Notes: generated by a model not told the origin, from the letters alone. DNA of 64,000 nucleotides from Pseudomonas sp. ERMR1:02 (GCF_002277815.1 NZ_NKJI01000013.1:1-64000); one strand, 5' to 3'. Shown: positions 1-7,938, counted from the first letter of the stretch. Numbers and translations are program-made.

Positions 1-649
1 TTTTTTGCTGATTCATCAGTTTAGATATTTTGTCACTCTCATTAATAAGCTTGTTGACTCTCCAGTTTTCGATTCGGTGCGTCAAAGTCCTAAAGACCCG
101 ACTTAGAAATATGGGAACATTACCTGTCGGGTCGATCTGATTCACTGGGTCTCCCAAGCAATACGCGTATGAGTTAAACCCACCATTTTCAAATGGACTC
201 AAACTGTCTGGGCTGCCAAACCGCATCAACCATGGATAAAACGCTCGATAACCATTCCCCAACAAATAACTCCCCGTCACCGGATCCGGCCGTTCGCCGT
301 TAAAACCCAGCAAACTGGCGAAGGCATTTTCGGGAGGACGATTGCCATACGGCGAATGGGCAATTAGCTGACGCTGTTGATTGGCATTAAGCGTGGCTAA
401 TACCGAGCGTTGTAGGTCGGTGGCTAACAAAGATGTAACTCGTGCACCACTCTCGCTTCGATTTTCCGCCAGTAACTGGTCGCCATGCTGGAAAATTGAA
501 TGATGCAGCGCATCCTCTATTTCGGTGGACAGGCGGCTTCTGCAGTAAAAAAGTTGACGCTCTGAACTACCTGGCAATGTGTGGCTGGTCAATCGATCCA
601 GAGAATCATAGCCATAACTGCAGAGCACGGTTTGGGGTAGAAGTTGCAT
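1..649 (-). CDS. Rhs repeat-associated core protein (partial, C-terminus outside window)
   Basis: The minus strand is open from an ATG at 649 to the window edge, about 216 codons. The predicted protein holds the Rhs-associated core signature: LLGFNGERPDPVTGSYLLGN, then a GYRAF motif, LMRFGSPDSLSPF, and the closing AYCLGDPVNQIDPTG. In the family this core ends the beta-cage and is followed by a variable toxin or tip domain; only about 37 residues of that variable part are visible before the edge, and they are basic and richer in AT than the neighbouring genes. Upstream lies only a short N-terminal stretch, so this is a short orphan Rhs (about 140 residues before the core motif) and not a full-length Rhs/Tc toxin. 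The start codon is inferred and a longer frame is possible. Function as a polymorphic toxin tip is inference. Confidence 0.8.
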   Translation of the reverse strand, partial: MQLLPQTVLCSYGYDSLDRLTSHTLPGSSERQLFYCRSRLSTEIEDALHHSIFQHGDQLLAENRSESGARVTSLLATDLQRSVLATLNANQQRQLIAHSPYGNRPPENAFASLLGFNGERPDPVTGSYLLGNGYRAFYPWLMRFGSPDSLSPFENGGFNSYAYCLGDPVNQIDPTGNVPIFLSRVFRTLTHRIENWRVNKLINESDKISKLMNQQK

Positions 650-760
650 CGCACGTGCTCCGAGAGTTAACAGTACTGGCAGACAGTATTGGCGGTTTCG
701 CGGAGGGTGGGAACTATCAGAACTGCTAGGGTTGCGATGTATTTGTGCTCACTGGAACTC

Positions 761-861
761 TGTAGGAGCGAGCTTGCTCGCGAAGAACCAGAGGGCGCCG
801 TTGGGCATCTGGTTTTACGCGTTATCGTTCACGACCTTCGCGGGCCAGCCTCGCTCCTACG
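761..861. repeat. REPIN (inverted REP pair, GTAGGAGCGAG type)
   Basis: The left arm TGTAGGAGCGAGCTTGCTCG and the right arm ending CTCGCTCCTAC are inverted. The spacer contains the GCGTTATCGTTCACGACC block shared with many elements in this window. It lies between the Rhs gene and the DUF6124 gene. Confidence 0.85.
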
Positions 862-900
862 GATTTGGCGTTGCCAGTATTGGTTGTGGCGATGCAAGAC

Positions 901-970
901 CTGTAGGAGCACGGCTTGCCGGCGATGGCGTCCTTGAGATCGCTATCGCGAGCAAGCTTTGCTCCTACGG
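901..970. repeat. Degenerate REP pair
   Basis: CTGTAGGAGCACGGCTTGCC at the left and GCAAGCTTTGCTCCTACGG at the right form an imperfect inverted pair directly next to the preceding REPIN. The left arm is a different subtype from the right arm, so this may be a recombinant or decayed element. Confidence 0.7.
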
Positions 971-984
971 GGTTGGGGTTGGCT

Positions 985-1269
985 TTACTCGGTCGGGTCG
1001 AGTTGGTCCAGCGCGCGGTTTACCGCCAGCTCGCCGAGCATGATGACTTGGGCGATGCCCAGCAGGGTGTTGCGATGCGTGCCTTCCAGAAAACCCGCCA
1101 GATCATTGGTCATCACACTGGCCGAGGCCAGCGATTCGCAGGCGTGGGCCAGCAGGGTTTCGGTATCGATGTCGGGGTTGATGGTGAACATAGTGGAGGG
1201 GGTGTGTGGCGTGGCCATGATGTTGGCTGCCGAATCGGTTTCTGGCGGGTTAGGCGTAGGCTTGAACAT
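985..1269 (-). CDS. DUF6124 family protein
   Basis: This encodes 94 residues and looks like the small Pseudomonas family annotated DUF6124 (related entries have been called DUF3077). Supporting features are the N-terminus MFKPTPNPPETD, the block LLAHACESLASA and the C-terminal helix GIAQVIMLGELAVNRALD. From memory many homologues are around 120 residues; here the segment between the N-terminal PETD and the TPHTPSTMF block seems shortened. The start is supported by AGGAG at 1279-1283. There is no signal peptide and no known biochemical role. A long GC-rich leader with several hairpins precedes it, listed separately. Confidence 0.75.
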   Translation of the reverse strand: MFKPTPNPPETDSAANIMATPHTPSTMFTINPDIDTETLLAHACESLASASVMTNDLAGFLEGTHRNTLLGIAQVIMLGELAVNRALDQLDPTE

Positions 1270-1660
1270 GGATGAAGCTCCTGGAATATAAATGAGGAGT
1301 CATCACCCTTCGCTACCAAACAAAGGGTGGTGGCCATACACAGGTTGGTAGACCGGTCCAGGAACCCGGCGCGTCCGAAGACGCCCTGCGCATGGCCACC
1401 ATAAAAAACAGAGTTGAATTAGCCTCTGCAAAAAGTGGCACTGCGCACCTGAAAAAACCGGGCTACCAAACCCGATCGCTGTTTTTTTCAGCGACCGGCA
1501 AACGATAAAACCCAGCCCCAAGGCGCACAAGCCGGCGGATTCTGGCGTAACCGTAGGCAACGACGCAAGACACTGTAGCTTTCAGGAAGTAAATCTGACT
1601 CCCGTTAAACAAGCGCTTCCACACGGGCTTTTCAGCGAGCACAAAACCTATGTACAACAC
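1270..1660 (-). other. Long structured leader upstream of the DUF6124 gene
   Basis: No convincing gene is seen here although frames are open. The stretch contains inverted repeats: TGGTGGCCAT (1328-1337) with ATGGCCACCA (1392-1401), a perfect 10-bp pair, and TCGCTG-T7-CAGCGA (1476-1494). CTACCAAAC-like words recur near 1313 and 1464. It reads in the same direction as the DUF6124 gene and would be its 5' leader. A cis-acting RNA role is inference. Confidence 0.45.
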
Positions 1661-1667
1661 CCATCAA

Positions 1668-1759
1668 ATGTGGAGCGGGCTTGCTCGCGAAAGCGGTGTG
1701 TCAGGCAATATATGAGTCGACTGACATTCCCTCTTCGCGAGCAAGCCCGCTCCCACATT
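1668..1759. repeat. REPIN (GTGGGAGCGGGC-related type)
   Basis: ATGTGGAGCGGGCTTGCTCG is inverted relative to CGAGCAAGCCCGCTCCCACA, with a spacer carrying GTGTCAGGC. It sits in the 3' flank of the MFS gene. Confidence 0.85.
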
Positions 1760-1787
1760 TGTTTTGTGTTGGCCCGTAGATCTTCAC

Positions 1788-2966
1788 CTACAGGTCTGCG
1801 CGTCTTGAATAGGTTATTGCCAGAAGCCCACACGAGGCAAAGGCGATGCCGACCACCGCCAACCCCTGCCAGCCAAAGTATCCGGCAGCGCTTGAACCGA
1901 GTGCCGAACCCAGCGCCCCACCGGTGAAGTAAGTCACCATAAACACCGTGTTAAGTCGGCTCACTGCATCGGGCGCCAGGGCCAGGATGCGTGCCTGGTT
2001 GGCCAGTTGATTGGCGCGGTTGCCGATGTCCAGCGCCGTGGCGCAGATCAGGATCAGCCACCAGAACCCCGCCGCACCGCCCAGGTATAAGGCCACAAAG
2101 GCCAACAATACCGCGCCGGTCCCCAGGTAGCTGAGCTTGATGCCGTAGTGCAGGGTCAGCCGTCCGAGCCAGGACGCGGCGAAAATCCCGGCAATCGCCG
2201 AGAGCCCGAACAAGCCGGCTTGACCGCTGGAATACAGATACGGCTCCAGCGCCAGTAGCGACGCCATCGAACCCCAGAACACGTTCAACGCGCCGAAGAT
2301 CAGCCCGCCAGTCAATGAGGAGCGACGCAAGGTTGGGTGATCGCGGACCAGTTTCCACAGCGATTTCATCAGCTCGAAGTAGGGCAGGGTGCTGGACGGC
2401 GCGGTCGCCGGCATGCGCATCAGGATCGCCAAAAACAACAACACATTCATGGCGGCTGCGGCGAAGAACATCCCGCGCCAGCCGATCCAGGTACTGACCG
2501 CGCCACTCAATGCTCGCGCGAGCAAACCGCCGGCGGACAGGCCGCTGACCATCATGCCCAGCACGCTGCCGCGCTGGTCCGGGTGTGCGAGGGCGGTGGC
2601 GGCGGGAATGATGATTTGCGCACTGACCCCGGACAGGCCCAGCACCACGCTGGCCAACAGCAGCAATGAATAGCTCGGCGCGATGGCGGAGGCGATCAGG
2701 CTGAGGAAATTAAGGCTCAGCATGCCGAGGATCAGCGAGCGCCGGGTGAGCCGGTCACCCAGCGGCACGAATAGCAAGAGGCCTAGGGCGTAGCCGAGCT
2801 GAGTCAGCATGGCGATCTGGCCGACATGGGCGCCGGAGATGCCGAACGTGGCGCCAATCAGCGGCAGCATGGTCTGGTTGTAGTAGATGGTGGCGACGGA
2901 AAAGCCGCAACAAATGGCCAGTGTCACCGCGACGCTGGCGGGCAACCCGGTTTTGCTGTCAGGCAT
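1788..2966 (-). CDS. MFS transporter (DHA1-type, drug/solute exporter)
   Basis: The 392-residue protein has about twelve hydrophobic segments and the MFS motif A between helices 2 and 3 (GDRLTRRSLILGM, residues about 68-80). The usual length for DHA1 members is about 390-400. The N-terminal half carries the conserved LGLSGVSAQIIIPAATALA stretch typical of YnfM/arabinose-efflux-like proteins, in which the membrane protein exports small molecules using proton motive force. The substrate cannot be read from the sequence. The gene stands alone between REPINs. No dedicated regulator remains beside it, although a LysR fragment lies just upstream (see 3173-3345), so it may once have been a LysR-controlled exporter. 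Confidence 0.85.
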   Translation of the reverse strand: MPDSKTGLPASVAVTLAICCGFSVATIYYNQTMLPLIGATFGISGAHVGQIAMLTQLGYALGLLLFVPLGDRLTRRSLILGMLSLNFLSLIASAIAPSYSLLLLASVVLGLSGVSAQIIIPAATALAHPDQRGSVLGMMVSGLSAGGLLARALSGAVSTWIGWRGMFFAAAAMNVLLFLAILMRMPATAPSSTLPYFELMKSLWKLVRDHPTLRRSSLTGGLIFGALNVFWGSMASLLALEPYLYSSGQAGLFGLSAIAGIFAASWLGRLTLHYGIKLSYLGTGAVLLAFVALYLGGAAGFWWLILICATALDIGNRANQLANQARILALAPDAVSRLNTVFMVTYFTGGALGSALGSSAAGYFGWQGLAVVGIAFASCGLLAITYSRRADL

Positions 2967-3090
2967 CGGAAATTTCCCCGGTTAAAAGACGTAAGAGTCG
3001 CTGTTGTAGTTTGTAGAAGGGAGAAGGGTCAAAGCACAAAATAGCAGGCCTGCTTGAGCTGATCTCACATGTGATTTTTGGGTTGTATCG

Positions 3091-3172
3091 GCCGGCCCCT
3101 TCGCGAGCAAGCCCGCTCCCACAGTAAAACCGCGTTCACCTGTGGGAGTGGGCTTGCTCGCGAAGGGGCCGG
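3091..3172. repeat. REPIN (GTGGGAGYGGGC type) cutting a LysR fossil
   Basis: GGCCCCTTCGCGAGCAAGCC is inverted relative to GGCTTGCTCGCGAAGGGGCC. The right arm abuts the place where the LysR-like reading frame on the minus strand stops matching. Confidence 0.85.
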
Positions 3173-3345
3173 TGGCTTCCATGCGGATGTCGGTCGCCAG
3201 TGGGTGATGCTCAGGCAATGCCAGCAACATCGGGTCGTCCAGCACCTGAAAACTTAGCAGGTCGGGATCGTCATCGGTCGGCGGTTCACTGACCAGTGCG
3301 ATATCCAGACTACGCTGACGCAGGCCTTCGAGTTGTTCGCTGGAG
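3173..3345 (-). pseudogene. LysR-type regulator fragment (substrate-binding domain remnant)
   Basis: Read on the minus strand this stretch gives SSEQLEGLRQRSLDIALV, then SEPPTDDDPDLL, then DDPMLLALPEHHPLA. That is the effector-binding core of a LysR-type regulator (first lobe through the hinge). It has no DNA-binding domain upstream and no C-terminus: the 5' side is joined to an aldo/keto reductase remnant on the opposite strand, and the 3' side runs into a REP sequence. It cannot make a functional regulator. It most likely once controlled the neighbouring MFS or SDR gene; that link is inference. Confidence 0.7.
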
Positions 3346-3358
3346 TGGAGGTTGTATC

Positions 3359-3541
3359 GACAAGGTCGAGCAAATCAAACGTATCGCCGCCGCCCACGGT
3401 GTCGATATCAAAGCGGCTGCGTTGCAGTTCTCATTGGCTAACCCGGCGGTTGCGGCGGTGATTACGGCCACCTTCTGGCAGGCGATGCGTGACGCGAAGC
3501 CGGTATCCGAGCGCGCCCCGTTGCCAATCATTGGAGCTTGA
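3359..3541 (+). pseudogene. Aldo/keto reductase C-terminal fragment
   Basis: The frame encodes KVEQIKRIAAAHGVDIKAAA, LQFSLANPAVAAVI, then ATFWQAMRDAKPVSERAPLP and a stop at 3539-3541. The pattern matches the C-terminal third of aldo/keto reductases of the aldose/fucose dehydrogenase type. The NADP-binding segment that normally lies between the AAVI strand and the FW helix (a PGA-x-RP type loop, about 20 residues) is missing by an in-frame deletion. The 5' part is replaced by the LysR fossil. The remnant matters because its last codons supply the ribosome-binding site of the following SDR gene (GGAG at 3533-3536). Confidence 0.7.
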
Positions 3542-3543
3542 AC

Positions 3544-4341
3544 ATGAAAATCGATCTGAGTGGAAAACTGGCGATTGTCAGCGGCAGCACTGCTGGCATT
3601 GGTCTGGGCATCAGCAAGGCGTTGGCCGAATCCGGCGCTACGGTGGTGGTGATCGGTCGCGAGACGGCCAAGGTCGAGCAGGCACTGGCGAGCATCCGCC
3701 AGCAAGTGCCCGGCGCTCAACTGCGAGGGCTGACGGCTGACCTGGGTACGGCTGAAGGTGCACAGAAGCTGTTCGCCGCCGAACCCCGCGCTGACGTCCT
3801 GGTAAACAACCTCGGGATCTACAACGATGTGGACTTCTTTGACACCCCGGACAGCGAGTGGACGCGTTTCTATGAAGTCAACGTGATCTCCGGTGTACGC
3901 CTGGCCCGGCATTACGTGCCGGACATGGTCAAGCAGGGCTGGGGCCGGGTGATTTTCCTGTCTTCGGAATCCGGTGTGGCGATTCCCGCCGAGATGATCA
4001 ACTACGGCGTGACTAAAAGCGCCAACCTGGCGGTGTCCCATGGTTTGGCCAAACGTCTGGCGGGCACCGGGGTAACGGTCAATTCGATCCTGCCGGGCCC
4101 GACCCTGACCGACGGGGTGGAGGCAATGCTCAAGGATGCGATCGCTGCCTCTGGCCGCAGCGTGCGCGAAGAAGCCGACGCCTTCGTGCGCAAGGCGCGG
4201 CCCACTTCGATCATTCAGCGCGTGGCGGATGTCGAGGAAGTGGCGAATCTGGTGGCGTACATCGCTTCGCCGCTGTCCTCGGCCACCACTGGCGCAGCTT
4301 TGCGGGTCGACGGCGGTGTCGTCGACAGCCTGGCAATCTGA
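3544..4341 (+). CDS. SDR family oxidoreductase
   Basis: The 265-residue protein is a classical short-chain dehydrogenase with a Rossmann fold. The cofactor motif is GSTAGIG at residues 14-20, followed by the NNLG motif, the catalytic Ser region (FLSSES) and the Y-x3-K pair (YGVTK). The C-terminus carries the substrate loop and the usual TTGAALRVDGG strand. NAD(P)-dependent oxidation or reduction of an alcohol or carbonyl is expected; the substrate is unknown. ATG 3544 is chosen because GGAG lies 7 bases upstream and KIDLSGKLAIVSG is the usual N-terminus; a TTG two codons earlier is possible. The stop of the aldo/keto reductase remnant is only 2 bases upstream, so the two were probably an operon before the upstream gene was lost. 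Confidence 0.87.
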   Translation: MKIDLSGKLAIVSGSTAGIGLGISKALAESGATVVVIGRETAKVEQALASIRQQVPGAQLRGLTADLGTAEGAQKLFAAEPRADVLVNNLGIYNDVDFFDTPDSEWTRFYEVNVISGVRLARHYVPDMVKQGWGRVIFLSSESGVAIPAEMINYGVTKSANLAVSHGLAKRLAGTGVTVNSILPGPTLTDGVEAMLKDAIAASGRSVREEADAFVRKARPTSIIQRVADVEEVANLVAYIASPLSSATTGAALRVDGGVVDSLAI

Positions 4342-4408
4342 ACATTTATCAGGGTGGGCTTGAGGCGTTGCGGGCCAACTACCCAGCCTGACAGACACCA
4401 CAATTCCC

Positions 4409-4500
4409 CTGTGGGAGCGGGCTTGCTCGCGAAGGCGGAGTGTCAGGCGCCATCATTGCCGACTGGAAGTCCGCTTTCGCGAGCAAGCCCGCTCCCACAT
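4409..4500. repeat. REPIN (GTGGGAGCGGGC type)
   Basis: CTGTGGGAGCGGGCTTGCTC and GAGCAAGCCCGCTCCCACAT are inverted around a spacer carrying GTGTCAGGCG. It separates the convergent SDR and sensor kinase genes. Confidence 0.88.
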
Positions 4501-4527
4501 TGGATCGTCGTTGTTATGGAGATCGTG

Positions 4528-5922
4528 TCATGTCTGGGTAATCAAACTCTGCCGACAATCCAGCACCAGCCGCGCTCCACCCAATTCACTCGTACCCACC
4601 TCCAGCGTAAACCCATGCAAGCTGACAATCGCCGCAACGATCGACAGCCCCAGCCCGAAACCGCTTTTCAGATTACCCGCCTCGGCGCGATAGAAGCGCT
4701 GGAACACCGCCACCCGTTCAGACTCGGGAATACCTGGGCCTGAGTCGAGCACTTCGATGCGGGTATGTCCGTCCTCGTTAACCCCACGCAAAATCACCTG
4801 GCCACCGGGCGGGGTGAATTTGATCGAGTTGCTCAACAGATTCGCCACCGCTTCAAACAGCAAGGCGCGATCGCCATTGAGCGACGGCAATGTCGCCGGC
4901 AATTGCAGTTCGAACGCCAGCCCGTCGTCTTCCGCCAGCGGCAGATAAAACTCGTGCAGTTCCTGCAGCAACGATATCGGGTCGAGTTGCACAAAACCGG
5001 AACGACGCTGACGGTCCTCCAGTTCGGAGATCCGCAGCAACCCACGAAAACGCGCCATCAGCGTGTCGGCCTCGGCCAGCACAAAGTCCAATTGCGCAGC
5101 TTGCGCGGAGCCTTCGCCGGCCTGTTGTTGCATGCGGTAAAGCTGCGCGCGCAAGCGGGTCAGCGGGGTACGCAAGTCATGGGCGATGTTGTCGCACACC
5201 CCTTTGACCTCATGCATCAGGCGTTCGATGCGTTCGAGCATGGCGTTGACGATGGCGGCGAGCATGTCGAGTTCATCGCGGCGGCTGGACAGCGGCAGGC
5301 GCCTGGTCAGGTCGCCGGCGACGATGGCTTCGGCGCTGGCCTGAATCCCGCGAATGCGCCGCAGCGGTCGGCGGCGTAGCAGGTGCCAGCCGACGATGCC
5401 CGGCAGGATGGTCAAGGTCACGCCCCAGAACAAGGCGTGGAGGATGATCCGGGTCACGGCGAACAACGAACCGTTGTCCCGTACCAGCACCAGCCAGCGG
5501 CCATCTTTGGTCTGGGTGGCCACGGCGTCACAGCTGTCAGCGGGCAAGGTCGGGTCGTCGGATTCGGTGCAGTCGCTGAGCATGTGAATCTTGCCGTCCA
5601 GCGGCAGGCCTTCGGGGATGTGGCGCAGGGCACCGTTGAGGTAACGATGCTCGGCATCGAACAGGCCATAGGCGTCGATGCCGCGAATGTCGAAGGTCAT
5701 GCTGACGGCGAGGGCGTCCACCAGCTGTTCGCCCTGAAAGCGCGAAAACAGATGCTGACGTTGCATCAGCGAATGTTTGGCCAGGTTGTCCAGATAATCG
5801 GACACCTCGTAATACATGACCCCCATAAGAATGCCGCTCCAGGCCACGAATAAGGCGCTGTAGAGTGCCAGCAGGCGACTGCTGGAAGAGCGCCAGCCTT
5901 TAGACGGGTTCGGCAATGACAT
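4528..5922 (-). CDS. Two-component sensor histidine kinase (HAMP-HisKA-HATPase)
   Basis: The 464-residue inner-membrane kinase has a first membrane helix at about residues 17-37, a periplasmic sensor of about 115 residues (with Cys118 and Cys131), a second helix at about 157-180, a HAMP domain, a dimerisation domain with the phosphoacceptor in AHDLRTPLTRLR (His248), and an ATPase domain with N box (NLLSNSIKFT), DSGPGIP and GFGLGLS. It overlaps the 3' end of the response regulator gene by 23 bases, so the pair is translationally linked. The sensed signal is unknown. The small periplasmic domain is of the kind found in PhoQ/QseC-like kinases, but the sequence does not allow a name. Confidence 0.9.
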   Translation of the reverse strand: MSLPNPSKGWRSSSSRLLALYSALFVAWSGILMGVMYYEVSDYLDNLAKHSLMQRQHLFSRFQGEQLVDALAVSMTFDIRGIDAYGLFDAEHRYLNGALRHIPEGLPLDGKIHMLSDCTESDDPTLPADSCDAVATQTKDGRWLVLVRDNGSLFAVTRIILHALFWGVTLTILPGIVGWHLLRRRPLRRIRGIQASAEAIVAGDLTRRLPLSSRRDELDMLAAIVNAMLERIERLMHEVKGVCDNIAHDLRTPLTRLRAQLYRMQQQAGEGSAQAAQLDFVLAEADTLMARFRGLLRISELEDRQRRSGFVQLDPISLLQELHEFYLPLAEDDGLAFELQLPATLPSLNGDRALLFEAVANLLSNSIKFTPPGGQVILRGVNEDGHTRIEVLDSGPGIPESERVAVFQRFYRAEAGNLKSGFGLGLSIVAAIVSLHGFTLEVGTSELGGARLVLDCRQSLITQT

Positions 5923-6583
5923 AACCCGAGCCTCGCACCGTCCGAATCAGTGGAACATTGCCAGGTGGATCAATTTTCTTGCGCAGGCGGCCGATGTGCA
6001 CGTCGATCAGGTTGGTGCCAGGGTCGAAGTGATAACCCCAGACCTCTTCGAAAATCATCATCCGCGACAGGATCTGCCCGGTGTTGCGCATCAGGAATTC
6101 CAGCAGCTTGTATTCGGTAGGTAGCAGCGTGAGCAACTGACCGTCGCGGCTGGCTTCGTGGCTGATCAGGTTCAGCTCCAGACCCGCCACCCGCAGCGTG
6201 GTGGCCTGGGCGGTCCCGGTGGTCTGCCGACGCAGCAGGACTTCGACCCGGGCGGCCATTTCATCGGTGGCGAAGGGTTTGGTCAGGTAATCGTCGCCGC
6301 CGGCACGCAATCCGCGCACACGCTCATCAACGTCGGAAAGGGCGCTGATCATCAGGATCGGCGTGGCCACGCCCATGGTCCGCAACGTGGTGACGATCGC
6401 CAGGCCGTCGAGCTCGGGCAACATGCGGTCAAGGGTGATCAGGTCATAGTTGCCGCTGACCGCACGCTCCAGTCCCTCGCGCCCATTGTTGACCCAATCG
6501 ACGTCGAGGCCGTGGCTGCTTAATTCGGCGACGATTTCCCTGGCGGTCACAGCGTCGTCTTCAATGGTCAAGATGCGGGTCAT
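5900..6583 (-). CDS. OmpR/PhoB-family response regulator
   Basis: The 227-residue protein has a receiver domain (acidic Glu8-Asp9-Asp10, phosphoacceptor Asp52 in TLDRMLPELDG, conserved Lys in LTKPF) followed by a winged-helix DNA-binding domain ending RLRKKIDPPGNVPLIRTVRG. It is the cognate regulator of the overlapping kinase and is the first gene of the pair. The divergent gene at 6863 encodes a membrane protein and shares the 279-bp intergenic region, so it is a reasonable target of the regulator (inference). Confidence 0.92.
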   Translation of the reverse strand: MTRILTIEDDAVTAREIVAELSSHGLDVDWVNNGREGLERAVSGNYDLITLDRMLPELDGLAIVTTLRTMGVATPILMISALSDVDERVRGLRAGGDDYLTKPFATDEMAARVEVLLRRQTTGTAQATTLRVAGLELNLISHEASRDGQLLTLLPTEYKLLEFLMRNTGQILSRMMIFEEVWGYHFDPGTNLIDVHIGRLRKKIDPPGNVPLIRTVRGSGYVIAEPV

Positions 6584-6862
6584 AGGGCGGGCCTGATTAG
6601 GTGTTCACAACGATAGGCGGCATTTTGCCAAGAAACGCTTGCAGGCTTTCTAAATAAAAGTTCATGGACTTTTCGAACACCAGTCAATGCAGAAAACCCG
6701 CTGAGCATAGCCTTACGTTGCATATTGCATGGAACTGGGAAGTTCAATCTTTATAAATGGCTGACCTACAACGCTTTATTCAAACCCCGCGACTGGCACG
6801 CTGACTGCAACTGTTTATTCGAAGAGTTGTAACACCGCCTTTCTGCCTGGAGCGACATAACA

Positions 6863-7792
6863 ATGAATACATCCTCTGATGGTTTCTATCCCGCCATAGA
6901 TGAGTCGACCACGCTCTCTGGCGTGTCGTGGGGCGCGATCTTCGCCGGTGCCGCGGCTGCGGCGGCGTTGTCGCTGATTCTGATACTGCTTGGATTCGGC
7001 CTTGGTTTTTCCGCGGTGTCGCCGTGGGCCAATGAAGGCATAAGCGCCAAGGGGCTGGGCATTACGACGATCGTCTGGCTGGCCTTCACACAAATCGTGG
7101 CGTCCGGGGTCGGTGGCTACATCGCCGGTCGGCTGCGGGTGAAATGGACCTATATGCATGGCGATGAAGTCTACTTTCGCGACACCGCCCACGGCTTTCT
7201 GGCCTGGTGCGTGGCGACGTTGGTGACGGCCACATTGATAGCCGGTTCAGTCAGCAGTCTGGTCAGCGGGGGTGTACAGGCCGGGGCGCAGGTAGCCGGT
7301 GGTGCCGCCAATGCCCTGACCCAGGTCGCGGGCAAGGCTGCTGCCAATACCGACAGTGATCAGTACGGCTACTACATCGACAGCCTGTTTCGCAGTGACC
7401 GTCCGGATGCCATCAATGATGATGCTGCCCGAGGCACCGTGACGCGTATCTTTGCCCGCTCCTTGAGCGATGGTCAGTTGGCTGCTGAAGACCGTACTTA
7501 CATTGCACAACTGGTCGCGCAGCGGACCAACATGACCCAGGCCGACGCGGAACGTCGTGTCGATGAAGTCTATGCCCGCACGCAAAAAGCCGTGGCCGAC
7601 GCCAAACTGGCAGCACAACAAGCTGCCGACAAGGCCGCCAAAATCGCCGCCTGGACCACGTTGTGGATGTTCGTTGCACTGTTGTTCGGTGCGTTCTTCG
7701 CCAGCCTCGCCGCAACCTACGGCGGCCGTCGTCGGGATGCCGTGGTGTATCTGGAAACCGACACTTACGTGACCACCGCACCTGTTCGCTAA
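6863..7792 (+). CDS. Uncharacterised integral membrane protein (four predicted helices)
   Basis: The 309-residue protein has hydrophobic segments near residues 22-52, 68-90 and 112-138 and a last one near 265-285, with a long alanine-rich, probably coiled-coil segment between helices 3 and 4 (residues about 140-265, including repeated Ala/Lys/Gln helix sequence). The family is found in Pseudomonas and is sometimes annotated only as a membrane or PhnA-like protein; I know of no assigned function. ATG 6863 follows GGAG (6849-6852). It is transcribed divergently from the two-component pair and is followed after 15 bases by a tiny membrane peptide gene, with a terminator after that, so the two form one transcript. 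Confidence 0.75.
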   Translation: MNTSSDGFYPAIDESTTLSGVSWGAIFAGAAAAAALSLILILLGFGLGFSAVSPWANEGISAKGLGITTIVWLAFTQIVASGVGGYIAGRLRVKWTYMHGDEVYFRDTAHGFLAWCVATLVTATLIAGSVSSLVSGGVQAGAQVAGGAANALTQVAGKAAANTDSDQYGYYIDSLFRSDRPDAINDDAARGTVTRIFARSLSDGQLAAEDRTYIAQLVAQRTNMTQADAERRVDEVYARTQKAVADAKLAAQQAADKAAKIAAWTTLWMFVALLFGAFFASLAATYGGRRRDAVVYLETDTYVTTAPVR

Positions 7793-7807
7793 CCCAGGAG
7801 AATCATC

Positions 7808-7882
7808 ATGCGTTCATTACTGCTGTTATTTCTCGGTGTACCGATCCCGATCATTATCCTGATCGCGCTGTTTATGCACTGA
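7808..7882 (+). CDS. 24-residue hydrophobic membrane peptide
   Basis: An ATG at 7808, preceded by a strong AGGAG (7796-7800) at good spacing, opens a 24-codon frame: MRSLLLLFLGVPIPIIILIA followed by LFMH and TGA. The product is one transmembrane helix with a Val-Pro-Ile-Pro kink and almost no soluble part. I recall very similar mini-proteins in other Proteobacteria, usually after membrane-protein genes. It lies 15 bases after the membrane protein gene and directly before a rho-independent terminator, so co-expression is likely. It may be an accessory or regulator of that protein (inference). Standard length cut-offs would miss it. Confidence 0.75.
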   Translation: MRSLLLLFLGVPIPIIILIALFMH

Positions 7883-7904
7883 TACTTGCGGGGCTTGTGC
7901 CTGC

Positions 7905-7938
7905 GCCGCTTCTGCCTTTGGTAGAAGCGGCATTTTTA
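7905..7938 (+). terminator. Rho-independent terminator after the membrane protein/minipeptide operon
   Basis: The perfect 9-bp stem GCCGCTTCT / AGAAGCGGC has a 9-base loop and is followed by ATTTTTAAG. A second T-run lies shortly downstream. Confidence 0.85.

Noticed and set aside
761..970. CRISPR-like regular repeats
   Set aside because: The repeats are inverted pairs of REP type with different spacing, not direct repeats with unique spacers.
1303..1660. Open frames on the minus strand in the DUF6124 leader
   Set aside because: They overlap in several phases, have no ribosome-binding site and coincide with inverted repeats; treated as leader RNA or intergenic DNA.
3296..3541. 81-codon frame as an intact gene
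   Set aside because: It joins antisense LysR sequence to an internally deleted aldo/keto reductase tail; called a pseudogene fragment instead.
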